This document shows, piece after piece, positions 35,750 through 43,995 of a DNA stretch of 64,000 nucleotides (the stretch's first letter is position 1; every line of letters begins with the position of its first letter). The DNA comes from a bacterium (GTDB taxonomy: Bacteria > Chloroflexota > Dormibacteria > Aeolococcales > Bog-877). The stretch spans positions 1 to 64,000 of the forward strand of contig JAJYET010000005.1 in assembly GCA_021785655.1 (NCBI GenBank), read 5' to 3'. Both the position numbers and the translations under genes were made by a program. The notes under the pieces were generated by a model, which was not told the origin of the DNA, did no database searches, and saw only the letters and a program-made list of their open reading frames with translations.

Positions 35750-36200
35750 CCTGCCTGCGCCTATTCTCCCATCGCCACCGACCTGCCCCAAGATGCGGCG
35801 GAGCTGGAGTTCTAGCAGCGGCGCCGGGCCCACATCGAGGAGCGCATCAAGGATCTCCAGCTGGGCTGCGGCCTGATCCACCTGCCGCCGGGCCAACTGC
35901 GCCGGGCAGACCGCGGCCGTGATCGCCACCAACCTGACATCCATGCTCGCGGCGGTCAACGTTTGCCGGGAGCGGCAGGAGGCTAAGGCCGCTGCCGGGG
36001 GCATCAGCACCAAGGAGCAACTCGCGGCCGTGGGCCAGCCCCACAACACCCAGCAGCTGCACGGGTGGCCGCCTTCGGTGCCGGCCAGGCTGGTGCCAGG
36101 TGGGCGGCGGCTACGCCTGCGGCTGGGTTCCGGGATGTTCCACAAGGAGGAGTTGTGGGCCCCGTACCCCCACGTCCTCTGCCTGGACCTGACCGGGTAG
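35750..36200 (+). pseudogene. Decayed DDE transposase (IS1380-like), C-terminal part
   Basis: Plus-strand frames give, in order, ATDLPQDAAELE, a stop, QRRRAHIEERIKDLQLGCGLIHLPPG, then after a frame change AVIATNLTSMLAAVN and finally PARLVPGGRRLRLRLGSG. These are recognisable pieces of the C-terminal half of an IS1380-type transposase (catalytic Glu in the HIEERIKD block, then a hydrophobic helix, then the C-terminal strand). The stop codon and frameshifts show it is long inactive. Confidence 0.55.
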
Positions 36201-36283
36201 GCCACTCGCCACCCTCCGACGACCGGCCACCTGCACCAGTGCTTCATCCCGATACACCTCCTCGGCGTCCACCGGGCCTCGCA

Positions 36284-37408
36284 TCACGGGACGGTGAGGG
36301 GGAAGCTCGCAGCCGTTGGTCGACCGATTGCGATGAGGTAGCGGCCAGGCCCCGGGAGGACCTGCCAGAGCTTCCCGATTACCAACTCCGGGGAAACCTC
36401 TGTAAGTTCCCACGTATCGGCGAGGCTGGCGGACGGGAGACGGGCGGGTGAAGGTGGGCCGAGATTGGTGCGCGCGAGGCTTCCCTGTGCGGGCTCGATC
36501 GCCGGGTACAAATATTCAAACTGGAGCTTTGAGGCAGCGGCTGGCGGTGACCCAGGCCCACGAGTAAGAGTCCACAGTTGGGCGATCGGGCTTCCTCCCG
36601 AGGCGCGCCACTCCACGGACACTTCGGTGCCGGAGATGGCGATCGAAGTCACCTCATAGGTGATGCCGTCTACCGTTACGGGCGCTGGAACAGCCGGAGT
36701 CGCAGCGGGATGTTGGGCCACGGTCAGTCCGAGGATCCAATTCCCTGCAAACCGGGACTGACTACTCGGGTGGCCTGGCGAAGCGGGGGAGTTCATCACC
36801 AGCAAGGTCACGTCCAGTGTCAAGCGGACCGGGCCGTGAGTCGCTCGTCCGACGAGCGGCTGGAACACCAGCTCCTGGCCGTCCTCAACCCCGCAGCAGC
36901 CCGAGTACGAGTGCCCGTACTGGTCAGTGAGGGTCGCCAGTACGCCATATTCGGCTGCGGTCTTGGACGGTGGCGAGTCATGTCCGTCCACTTTGATGAG
37001 CACCACAGTCCTCGACGTATCGGCGAAGCCTCCCACCACTGTGATCGTCTGACCGTCCACGGTGGCGGAACTGCGGGCCGGAGTCAGCTGACTCGGCGTC
37101 AAGCCGGCAAGCTCCAGTAGAGGCGCTGAGATGGGGCCTATGACTGGTGCGTCCGCGAGTTGCATGGCGTAGCTGGGGATGAGCCGCGCGGCGATCACAT
37201 TGGTTAGAAGTAGGACCACCGCGGCAGCGACGGTCCAATAAGGCACCCGCCGGACCATCCCGCGCCCAACCCCTGACCGCGGAATCCGGGCCGCCCGTGG
37301 CGTTCCACGCAGCTGATTGAGCACCCGATCAGCGACCTCGTCGGCATCGTGCTGGGCACCCAGCACCCGATGAACCAGCTGCCTGGTCTGCGCATCACGC
37401 TGTCCCAT
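36284..37408 (-). CDS. Membrane-anchored anti-sigma-like partner of the ECF sigma factor
   Basis: The 374-residue protein has a cytosolic N-terminal ~60 residues (QLVHRVLGAQHDADEVADRVLNQLRG), a single membrane helix (YWTVAAAVVLLLTNVIAARLI) and a ~290-residue extracytoplasmic beta-rich domain with DUF4179-like character. No zinc HxxxCxxC anti-sigma motif is present. It starts one base after the stop of the sigma gene, the classic layout of a sigma/anti-sigma pair. The outer domain would be the sensor. I infer the role from topology and position. Confidence 0.65.
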   Translation of the reverse strand: MGQRDAQTRQLVHRVLGAQHDADEVADRVLNQLRGTPRAARIPRSGVGRGMVRRVPYWTVAAAVVLLLTNVIAARLIPSYAMQLADAPVIGPISAPLLELAGLTPSQLTPARSSATVDGQTITVVGGFADTSRTVVLIKVDGHDSPPSKTAAEYGVLATLTDQYGHSYSGCCGVEDGQELVFQPLVGRATHGPVRLTLDVTLLVMNSPASPGHPSSQSRFAGNWILGLTVAQHPAATPAVPAPVTVDGITYEVTSIAISGTEVSVEWRASGGSPIAQLWTLTRGPGSPPAAASKLQFEYLYPAIEPAQGSLARTNLGPPSPARLPSASLADTWELTEVSPELVIGKLWQVLPGPGRYLIAIGRPTAASFPLTVP

Positions 37409-37409
37409 G

Positions 37410-37955
37410 TCAGCTGTCCTCCTCTAGAGCAGTTCGGAGCACCTTCACCGCTCGATTGAGCCTCGACTTCACCGTCCCCAGCCGAACACGGAGGATGCGC
37501 GCGACCTCCTGCTGAGGCAGGTCGAGCTCGTAATAGAGGTAGAGCGCCGCCCGCTGGTCCCAGGTGAGTTGAGCGACCGCGACCTCGAGGTCGGCCCGAA
37601 GCTCGATCGACGCCTCATGACGGCGAGCCTCTAGCCGCTCAACGGTGGGATCCCCACCGATGGCCCTGCCTCGCCGCCACCAGCTGGACCGAAGGCGGGA
37701 TCGGCAGTGGTTAGTGACTATGGCCAGGAACCAGGCGCGCGCCATCCGATCGTCTCCCCGGAAGCGTGGGTAGGCGCGCCAAGCGTTCAGGGCGGCCTCC
37801 TGCAGGACATCCTCGGCCTCCGGGCTATCGCAAAGGATGGCTCGAGCTAAGCGAAAGCCGTCCACCAATAGAGGTCGGAAGCGCACATCAAAGTCTGCTG
37901 GGGCCGTGGCCTCAGCGACGACGTCGGCGCGGGCGCCTTTCAACAACTGCACCAT
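37410..37955 (-). CDS. ECF-type RNA polymerase sigma factor
   Basis: The 181-residue protein has sigma region 2 (AEDVLQEAALNAWRAYPRFRGDDRMARAWFLAIVTNHCRSRLR) and region 4 (LTWDQRAALYLYYELDLPQQEVARILRVRLGTVKSRLNRAVKVL). Length is normal for ECF factors. It is the first gene of a pair with the membrane protein immediately downstream, which likely holds it inactive until an external signal arrives. I found no obvious autoregulatory promoter copy. Confidence 0.88.
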   Translation of the reverse strand: MVQLLKGARADVVAEATAPADFDVRFRPLLVDGFRLARAILCDSPEAEDVLQEAALNAWRAYPRFRGDDRMARAWFLAIVTNHCRSRLRSSWWRRGRAIGGDPTVERLEARRHEASIELRADLEVAVAQLTWDQRAALYLYYELDLPQQEVARILRVRLGTVKSRLNRAVKVLRTALEEDS

Positions 37956-38175
37956 GGGTTCCCACCGGTGCCACCTCGGCGCAACTCAACCTCCGTCACT
38001 GAGAGTCGGGGGCGATCCGTCGCCACCCGAACCAACGCCACCGCCGGTCCGAAAGTTCCCGGTGGCCGTGACGATGGATGTGCCGTCACTACAGTACCCA
38101 GCTCTCGCCGTAAGGAGTGAAAAGCGCCTATGCTCCCGGCGAAAGGATGACCGCTGGTTCTCGGGGGAGGCGAAG

Positions 38176-38562
38176 ATGTCCGTAGAAAGTACCCGACGAG
38201 TGGTGGAGGCATACCTCGGTGACCATGGGCTCGAGGCCCTCGCCGAGGATGCGGTGTACACGGTCATGGGTTCGGGCCGGGTGGCGCGCGGGAAGGCGGA
38301 GGTCGCTGCCCTCCTCGACTACTTCTACCACCGGGCCTTCGAGGCCACCCCCCGCGGCCGAAGCCTGGTGGTGGGTGAGACCCAGGCTGTCTTCGAGGGC
38401 GATTTCGAAGGGCGGCACGTAGGCGAGTTTGAGGGCATCCCCGCCACCATGAAGACCGTGCGAGTGCCGCTCTGCGTCGTCTACGACATTGCCGGCGACC
38501 GGATCCTGGCGGCGCGAATCTACTTCGAGATGGACGCGCTGCGGGATCAACTCGACCGCTGA
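38176..38562 (+). CDS. SnoaL/NTF2-like protein
   Basis: The 128-residue protein has the NTF2/SnoaL cone fold pattern: helices STRRVVEAYLGDHGLEALAEDAVYTVMG, then strands ending in VPLCVVYDIAGDRILAARIYFEMDALRDQL. The family includes ester cyclases, isomerases and polyketide cyclases as well as non-enzymatic members. The ATG at 38176 is preceded by GGGGGAGG; the track's longer ORF upstream looks like shadow. It converges with the lyase gene. Substrate unknown. Confidence 0.75.
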   Translation: MSVESTRRVVEAYLGDHGLEALAEDAVYTVMGSGRVARGKAEVAALLDYFYHRAFEATPRGRSLVVGETQAVFEGDFEGRHVGEFEGIPATMKTVRVPLCVVYDIAGDRILAARIYFEMDALRDQLDR

Positions 38563-38575
38563 GCGGCAGCCCCGG

Positions 38576-39997
38576 CTAGGTCGGCAGCGGCTCGAAGCGG
38601 GCCTGGAAGAAGCGCAGGTACCTCGGCTCGTGGGTCATCCTGAGGCCACGCACCGAGCTGGCGGCAGCGTACACGGCCTCCACCGCCTCCGCCACCACGT
38701 CCATGTGGGCCTGGGTGTACACCCGACGGGGGATTGTGAGCCGGGTCAGTTCCAGCCGGGGCCGGCGGTGGTCGCCGGTCTTCGGGTCCCGCCCCGCGGA
38801 CACGATGCCCCGCTCCATACTGCGGATCCCTGAATCGAGGTAGAGCTCCGCTGCCAAGGTCTGGGCCGGGAACGCGTCCTGGGGAAGGTGCGAGTAGAAG
38901 CGCTTGGCGTCGAGGAAGATGCCGTGGCCCCCCACCGGATGGACGAAGGGGATCCCGGCTCCGTCCAGCAGTTCGCCCAGGTACCGGACCTGTCCGACCC
39001 TGGCCCGGATGTGCTCCTCCTGGACCGACTCCCGGATGCCAACGGCGATCGCGGCCATGTCGCGACCGGCCAGGCCGCCGTAGGTGTGCAGACCCTCGAA
39101 GACGATCACCAGGTTGCGGATCTCGTCGAAGAGCTGCTCGTCGTTCACCGCCAGCCAGCCCCCGATGTTGACCAGGGCGTCCTTCTTGGCCGACATCCAG
39201 GCCCCGTCCACCAGGGAGGTGAACTCGCGCACGATCGACGCGATGGTCTGATCCGCGTAGCCGGGCTCCCTCTCCTGGATGAAGAGGGCGTTCTCCACCA
39301 GCCGGGTGGCGTCCAGGTAGATCGGCACTCCGTGCCGCTGGCAGAGATCGCGCACCTCTCGCAGATTGGCGATGGAGACCGGTTGCCCTCCGGCCATGTT
39401 CACGGTCGCGGCCAAGCTGAGGAAGGCGACCTCCGATCCTCCCCGGCGGCCGATCACCTCTGCCAGCTTCTCCAGATCGACGTTGCCCTTGAAGGGGTGG
39501 AGGCTCTCCGGGTCGTGCGCCTCGTCGATGATCACGTCGACGAAGATCCCCCCGGCGCGCTCCTCGTGGTCCCGGGTGGTGGTGAAGTACATGTTCCCGG
39601 GCACGAACTGGCCACTCCGGATCGCGCACTGGCTGAGCAGGTGCTCGGCCCCCCGTCCCTGGTGGGTGGGCACGACGTGGGAAAACCCGTAGGTCTCACG
39701 GATGGCGTCCTCGAACTCATAGAAGTTGCGCGAGCCCGCGTACGCCTCGTCCCCCAGCATTAGGGCCGCCCACTGCCGGTCGCTCATGGCGTTGGTGCCG
39801 GAGTCGGTGAGGAGGTCGATGTAGACGTCCTCGGAGCGCAGCAGGAAGGTGTTGTAGCCCGCCGCCTCCAGCGCCGACTGCCGATGCTCCCGGGTGGTGA
39901 TGCTCAGCGGCTCGACCATCTTGATCTTCCAGGGCTCCGCCCAGGAGCGACGCCGCAGCTGCTGTCCGGTGGTGGCGGGGAGGTGGGTGGTGGTCAT
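38576..39997 (-). CDS. PLP-dependent beta-eliminating lyase, tyrosine phenol-lyase-like
   Basis: The 473-residue protein is a full-length tryptophanase/tyrosine phenol-lyase. Key blocks are VPTHQGRGAEHLLSQ, GNMYFTTTRDHEERAGG, LDATRLVENA and the PLP lysine in MSAKKDALVNIGG. The segment GIRSMERGIVSAGRDPKTG carries the Arg typical of tyrosine phenol-lyases (SMERG); tryptophanases have AVEIG here. I therefore favour cleavage of tyrosine to phenol, pyruvate and ammonia, though specificity needs testing. A divergent FadR regulator and a flavin oxidase lie beside it. Confidence 0.85.
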   Translation of the reverse strand: MTTTHLPATTGQQLRRRSWAEPWKIKMVEPLSITTREHRQSALEAAGYNTFLLRSEDVYIDLLTDSGTNAMSDRQWAALMLGDEAYAGSRNFYEFEDAIRETYGFSHVVPTHQGRGAEHLLSQCAIRSGQFVPGNMYFTTTRDHEERAGGIFVDVIIDEAHDPESLHPFKGNVDLEKLAEVIGRRGGSEVAFLSLAATVNMAGGQPVSIANLREVRDLCQRHGVPIYLDATRLVENALFIQEREPGYADQTIASIVREFTSLVDGAWMSAKKDALVNIGGWLAVNDEQLFDEIRNLVIVFEGLHTYGGLAGRDMAAIAVGIRESVQEEHIRARVGQVRYLGELLDGAGIPFVHPVGGHGIFLDAKRFYSHLPQDAFPAQTLAAELYLDSGIRSMERGIVSAGRDPKTGDHRRPRLELTRLTIPRRVYTQAHMDVVAEAVEAVYAAASSVRGLRMTHEPRYLRFFQARFEPLPT

Positions 39998-40013
39998 GCT
40001 GGGATGCTATCAG

Positions 40014-40026
40014 ACCGGATTCCGGT
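40014..40026. promoter_or_regulatory. Short palindrome ACCGGA-T-TCCGGT, possible FadR-type operator
   Basis: A perfect 6-1-6 inverted repeat lies 16 bases upstream of the lyase start in the space shared with the divergent FadR-family gene. A related, weaker ACC-N5-GGT occurs about 25 bases to the right. This placement suits GntR/FadR control of both genes. Confidence 0.55.
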
Positions 40027-40076
40027 AGCTTTCCTTACCAGTTCGGTCTCATTTTCAGCCCGGACCGGGTACTCTC

Positions 40077-40838
40077 ATGGGGATGAAGACCTTCGCCATC
40101 GGACCGGTCCGCACCCGCCGCAGCTTCGAGGAGGCGGTTTCACAGATCGCCGAGGCGATCCGGGCCGGGGACTTCGGGGTCGGGGACCGTCTCCCCTCCG
40201 AAAGGGTCCTCGCGACCACCATGGAGATCTCGCGGCCCACCTTGAGGGAGGCGCTGCGGGTGCTTCGCGAGGCCGGGGTGCTGGCCCCCCGGGACGGGGC
40301 GCTCACCGTGGTGTCGGAGAAGATCCCACTTGGGGTGCTGGAGCGGCGTTCCGAACTTCGCATCGGGGAGGTCGCCCAGGTGCTGGAGGCGAGGCGGCTG
40401 CTCGAGCCCAGGGTGGCCCAGCTGGCCGGAATGTACGCCACCGAGCAGGACCTGGAGGACCTGGGCGAGATCCTGGACCGTCAGCGGGCCGCCGCTGGAG
40501 ACCGGGAGCGGGTCAGGCTCCTGGATACCAGGTTCCACCTGGCGATCGCCCGGGCGACCCGCAACCACGTGGTGGTGGACCTCACGCGCTCCCTCCTCCG
40601 CCGGGTCGAGATCGCGCGGGACATGGCGCTACGGACCCCGGTCGAGCCTCGAAGGGTGATCGAGATGCACGCGCGCACCCTGCGGGCCATTGCCGCCGGC
40701 GACCCCCTGGAGATCGAGGCGGCGATGGACGAGCACCTCGCCTATCTGGAGGTGATCTGGGAGCGCGAGTCCGGTCGGCCCCGGCTTCGCCGCCCGCCGG
40801 CGTTCCTCATCTCCAAGGCGGGGACAGACCCCAGCTGA
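40077..40838 (+). CDS. GntR-family regulator, FadR/FCD subfamily
   Basis: The 253-residue protein has a GntR winged helix (IAEAIRAGDFGVGDRLPSERVLATTMEISRPTLREALRVLREAGVL) and an all-helical FCD effector domain with the metal-site residues LDTRFHLAIARATRN and the late IEMHARTLRAIAAGD. Such regulators respond to organic acids or amino-acid breakdown products. Another ATG at 40083 could be the true start, since TACTCT lies seven bases before it. It is divergent from the lyase and upstream of the convergent oxidase. Confidence 0.87.
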   Translation: MGMKTFAIGPVRTRRSFEEAVSQIAEAIRAGDFGVGDRLPSERVLATTMEISRPTLREALRVLREAGVLAPRDGALTVVSEKIPLGVLERRSELRIGEVAQVLEARRLLEPRVAQLAGMYATEQDLEDLGEILDRQRAAAGDRERVRLLDTRFHLAIARATRNHVVVDLTRSLLRRVEIARDMALRTPVEPRRVIEMHARTLRAIAAGDPLEIEAAMDEHLAYLEVIWERESGRPRLRRPPAFLISKAGTDPS

Positions 40839-40849
40839 CGGACTCCTGG

Positions 40850-42235
40850 TCAGGAGTCGAAGCCGATCCCCAGCCGGTCGAGGGCCCCGAGGAGCACTCC
40901 CCGCCGCCCGGTGCGGTCGGCGGCGGACATCGCCCCCTGGACCGCTGCCAGGGTCGGCCAGCGCAAGGGTTCAGGGGGGAACGGGAAGGGGGGTTCGCGG
41001 ACCAGGCGCAACCGCAGGAGGGGAGAGGTGGGCTCCACCAGGCGGGCTGCCAGCACCCCGCCGGCGAATCTGGTGGCCGCCACCCCCAGGCCGGTGTAGC
41101 CCAACGCATACACCACGCGCCCACCCAGCGCTGACCCGAAAGTGCAGGTGAAGCGGGTGGTGGAGGCGATGGCGCCTCCCCAGCGGTGGGTGAAGGCAAG
41201 GTCTCCCAGGGCGGGAAACATCTCCCGGAACTGCTCCAGGAGGCGCAAGTAGGTCTTCGGGCGGTGGTCGAACTGCGGCCCCACCGCCCCCCCGAAGTGG
41301 TAGATGGCGTCGTAGCCGCCCCAGAGGACCCGGTCGTCCGCGGTGAGGCGGAAGTAGTGGAAGTGATTGCTGTGCTCGGAGGCTCCCTCCCGTCCCGCCC
41401 ATCCGATCCGTTCCATCTGCTCCCGATTGAGCGGTTCAGACACCAGGACGTAGTCGTAGATGGGTACGAACCGGGAGCGCAGCCGCGACAGCAGGTGGCC
41501 GCTGTAGGCGTTGGTGGCCAGGACCGCGCGCCGGGAGCTGGCCACCCCCCCGTCGGCCACCACCTCCACCCCTCCGGCAACAGGTCGCAGCTGCCGAACC
41601 GGAGTGCGCTCCCAAATCCGCACCCCCAGCTCCTCCGCCACCCGGCGGAGCCCGCGGGCCAGCCGAGCGGGGTTGAGCAGAACCGGCACCGGGTCGTACA
41701 GCGCCGCCAGAACCCGGGGTGAGTTCAGCCGTGAGCGAGCCGAGTCTCCCTCCAGCAGCTGCAGCTCCGGCCTCCTCGGTGAGCGCTCCAGCAGTTCGGC
41801 CCGAAGATCCTCCACCTGCCAGGGGGTGGTGGCCAGCTCCAGGACCCCGGAGCGCTCCAGGTCACAGGGGATCCGGTGGAGCTGCACAAAGTCGAGAAGG
41901 CCGTCGAAGTTCTCCCTACCGAGCCTCTCCAGTTCTTCGAGATCGTCCGGGAAGTGGCGCATCCCGTTGGCGTGGCCATGGGTGAGGCTGGGCTCGCAAA
42001 ACCCGCCGTTGCGGCCGCTCGCGCCATAGCCCACCACCGCCTGCTCCAGCACGCAGACCTCCAGCCCAGGATCGCGCCGCTTCAGCTCGATGGCGGTCCA
42101 CAGTCCGGTGAAGCCACCTCCCACAACCGCGACATCCGCCCGGACCCGGCCCCTCAGCGACTCGGTGGGGACGTAGTCGTCCTGGCTCAGCCAGAAACTC
42201 GGCCCCCGGTCGCCCTCCCAGCTGTGATCCGCCAT
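40850..42235 (-). CDS. FAD-dependent amine/amino-acid oxidase (DAO family)
   Basis: From the ATG at 42235 the product is 461 residues. The FAD Rossmann motif is VAVVGGGFTGLWTAIELKRRDPGLEVCVLE, followed by GYGASGRNGGFCEPS, a signature shared with gamma-glutamylputrescine oxidase and related DAO enzymes. A late GYTGLGVAATRFAGGVLA completes the flavin site. It probably oxidises an amine or amino acid to an imine with H2O2. The track ORF to 42397 was shortened. With the lyase and FadR gene it may form an amino-acid or amine degradation cluster. Confidence 0.85.
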   Translation of the reverse strand: MADHSWEGDRGPSFWLSQDDYVPTESLRGRVRADVAVVGGGFTGLWTAIELKRRDPGLEVCVLEQAVVGYGASGRNGGFCEPSLTHGHANGMRHFPDDLEELERLGRENFDGLLDFVQLHRIPCDLERSGVLELATTPWQVEDLRAELLERSPRRPELQLLEGDSARSRLNSPRVLAALYDPVPVLLNPARLARGLRRVAEELGVRIWERTPVRQLRPVAGGVEVVADGGVASSRRAVLATNAYSGHLLSRLRSRFVPIYDYVLVSEPLNREQMERIGWAGREGASEHSNHFHYFRLTADDRVLWGGYDAIYHFGGAVGPQFDHRPKTYLRLLEQFREMFPALGDLAFTHRWGGAIASTTRFTCTFGSALGGRVVYALGYTGLGVAATRFAGGVLAARLVEPTSPLLRLRLVREPPFPFPPEPLRWPTLAAVQGAMSAADRTGRRGVLLGALDRLGIGFDS

Positions 42236-42293
42236 CTCACCTCCCTGCGACCAGCAACCCAGGGTACTTGGGCGGAGACGGCGGGTGTCCGGC

Positions 42294-43718
42294 TCACGGG
42301 CTATGGGGCGCTGGGTCAGAACCACGGGCCCGTGGTAGGCGGGCCGTGACCGTGGTTCCCTGTCCCGGTCCCCCGCGGATCTCCAGCCGCCCGCCACGGA
42401 ACTCGGCTCGCTCCTCCATGCCCAGGATCCCCAGCCCGTACGTGGCCTTCTTGGCGTCGAAGCCCTGGCCGTCGTCGCGGACCCGCACCAGCGCGTACCC
42501 CGGCAGCACCTCGACCATCACGTCCGCGGTGTGGGCACGGGCGTGCCGCTCCACGTTGTTGAGCGCCTCCTGAGCGATGCGGAAGACGGCCGTCCTCAGC
42601 TCCGGGTCGAGCTCCCCGATGGGTCCCCGGAGGTGGAGGGCGGCCTCCACCCCCGAGCGGGAGGAGAACTCCTCGGCCAGCTGGCGCAGCGCCGGCCCCA
42701 GGCCGAGGTCGTCGAGCCCGGAAGGGCGCAGCCCCTGGGCCATGTGGCGGAGCTCGTCGATCACCGTCGCCAACACCTTCCGAGAGGCCTCAAGGTGCTC
42801 ACGGATGTCGCTGGGGAGGCCCCTGGAATCGATCAGGAAGTCGAGCCGGCGGAGCAGGTAGATCAGGGCCTGGAGCGGCTCGTCGTGCAGGTCCTGGGCC
42901 ACCTTGCGCCGCTCCTCCTCCTGGGCCTGGAGCAGCTGAGAGGCGTAGGCCTCGGTTCGGCGCTGCCGCTCCTGCTCCTCGGTGAGGTCGTGGAGGATCA
43001 CCTGCAGGAGCGGCTCGCCGCCGCGCTCGGTCACCAGGGTGGAGAGTGGCTGGAGGGACCGGATGAGCCCATGGGGGTCGGCCACCGAAACCGTCCTGGG
43101 GGGCACCTGGGCCAGCAGGCCCCGGGCGGCCGCCGGGTCCAGCAGGGACTCCAGACGCCGCCCCGAGACGCCCGCCCCGAAGAGCTCTTCAGCTGCCGGG
43201 TTCGCCTCCCGCACCAGTTCGTCTGCCCCGACGACCAGGGTCGGGGCGGAGCTGGCCTCGAAGAGCGCTCGGTACCGCGCCTCCGCAGCGCTGTGGGCCT
43301 GGACCGCCTGGGCAGCCCGGTGCCGCGCCACCACCTCCCGGTCCACCCGCTGTCCAACGGCGAGAGCCCCCGCCCCCGCCAGCAGAAGCAGGGTCCCGTC
43401 CACCCACCGCGAGCCCGCTCCCGGGGCCAGCACCAGGTTGGGGACCATGAGGATGATCCCCCAGGCCGCCGTTGCTCCAGCTCCCCCGAGACCGAAGCTG
43501 AGGGCGCCGTACACAACGGGGACCACAATCAGTCCGCTGAGGACCGATACCGGGACCCCGAGGGGAAGCTGGCTTCGGGCGAGGTTGAGGACCAGCTGGC
43601 CCAGGACCACCACGAGGACCAGCAGCTGCACCACCCAGAAGCGCCGGTCGCGCCAGGGAGGGTGGGTCAGCCCCCGGATGACCTCCGTCCGCGAGGGTAT
43701 CGAGCCGTCCACGGCCAT
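42294..43718 (-). CDS. Membrane sensor histidine kinase, NarX/DegS-type (HisKA_3)
   Basis: From the ATG at 43718 the protein is 474 residues. It has about four N-terminal membrane helices (FWVVQLLVLVVVLGQLVLNLA, SVLSGLIVVPVVYGALSF and following) and a PAS-like domain (RYRALFEASSAPTLVVGADELVREANPAAEELFG). The HisKA_3 phospho-acceptor is in EEERRKVAQDLHDEPLQALIYLL, and the ATPase has RIAQEALNNVERHA and GLGILGMEERAE. Cognate NarL-type regulators are usually adjacent, but none is seen, perhaps because the mobile element entered just upstream. Confidence 0.88.
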   Translation of the reverse strand: MAVDGSIPSRTEVIRGLTHPPWRDRRFWVVQLLVLVVVLGQLVLNLARSQLPLGVPVSVLSGLIVVPVVYGALSFGLGGAGATAAWGIILMVPNLVLAPGAGSRWVDGTLLLLAGAGALAVGQRVDREVVARHRAAQAVQAHSAAEARYRALFEASSAPTLVVGADELVREANPAAEELFGAGVSGRRLESLLDPAAARGLLAQVPPRTVSVADPHGLIRSLQPLSTLVTERGGEPLLQVILHDLTEEQERQRRTEAYASQLLQAQEEERRKVAQDLHDEPLQALIYLLRRLDFLIDSRGLPSDIREHLEASRKVLATVIDELRHMAQGLRPSGLDDLGLGPALRQLAEEFSSRSGVEAALHLRGPIGELDPELRTAVFRIAQEALNNVERHARAHTADVMVEVLPGYALVRVRDDGQGFDAKKATYGLGILGMEERAEFRGGRLEIRGGPGQGTTVTARLPRARGSDPAPHSP

Positions 43719-43814
43719 CTGCTCATCATGGCGGCCGGGGCCATTCTCCGGCTCGCCGGGGAGCCCAAGAGGTCCTGGGCCGCCTCGCGGCGAGATCGCT
43801 GCTATCCTCCTCCT

Positions 43815-43910
43815 GGGAGTGCATGGGTCCAGGTGGGCCCCTCGATCTTCAAAATCGATGGGGGGCGCCTCAGGCGTCCCCGGAGGGATCGTTCCCCTCG
43901 CCTCCCGCCA
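43815..43910 (+). tRNA. selC: tRNA-Sec(UCA), selenocysteine tRNA, possibly altered 3' half
   Basis: The 96-base sequence folds as a bacterial tRNA-Sec. The 6-bp D-stem GGGTCC/GGGCCC has a 4-base loop. The anticodon arm is TCGAT-CTTCAAA-ATCGA with anticodon TCA. A long variable arm (GGGGCGCC/GGCGTCCC) and a 3' GCCA complete it. Two oddities stand out. The acceptor 3' strand reads GCCTCCC where GCACTCCC would pair with the 5' GGGAGTGC (one base missing), and the T-loop is ATCGTTC, not TTCGANTC. It lies at the left end of an integrated element whose integrase points towards it. Confidence 0.75.
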
Positions 43911-43995
43911 CTTCAAATCGCCTGGATTCTGGGCGTCCCCGGCTTCGCGTAGGCCGCGATTGACGGCGGAGTGTAGCAGCGGTGTAGCAACGCGC

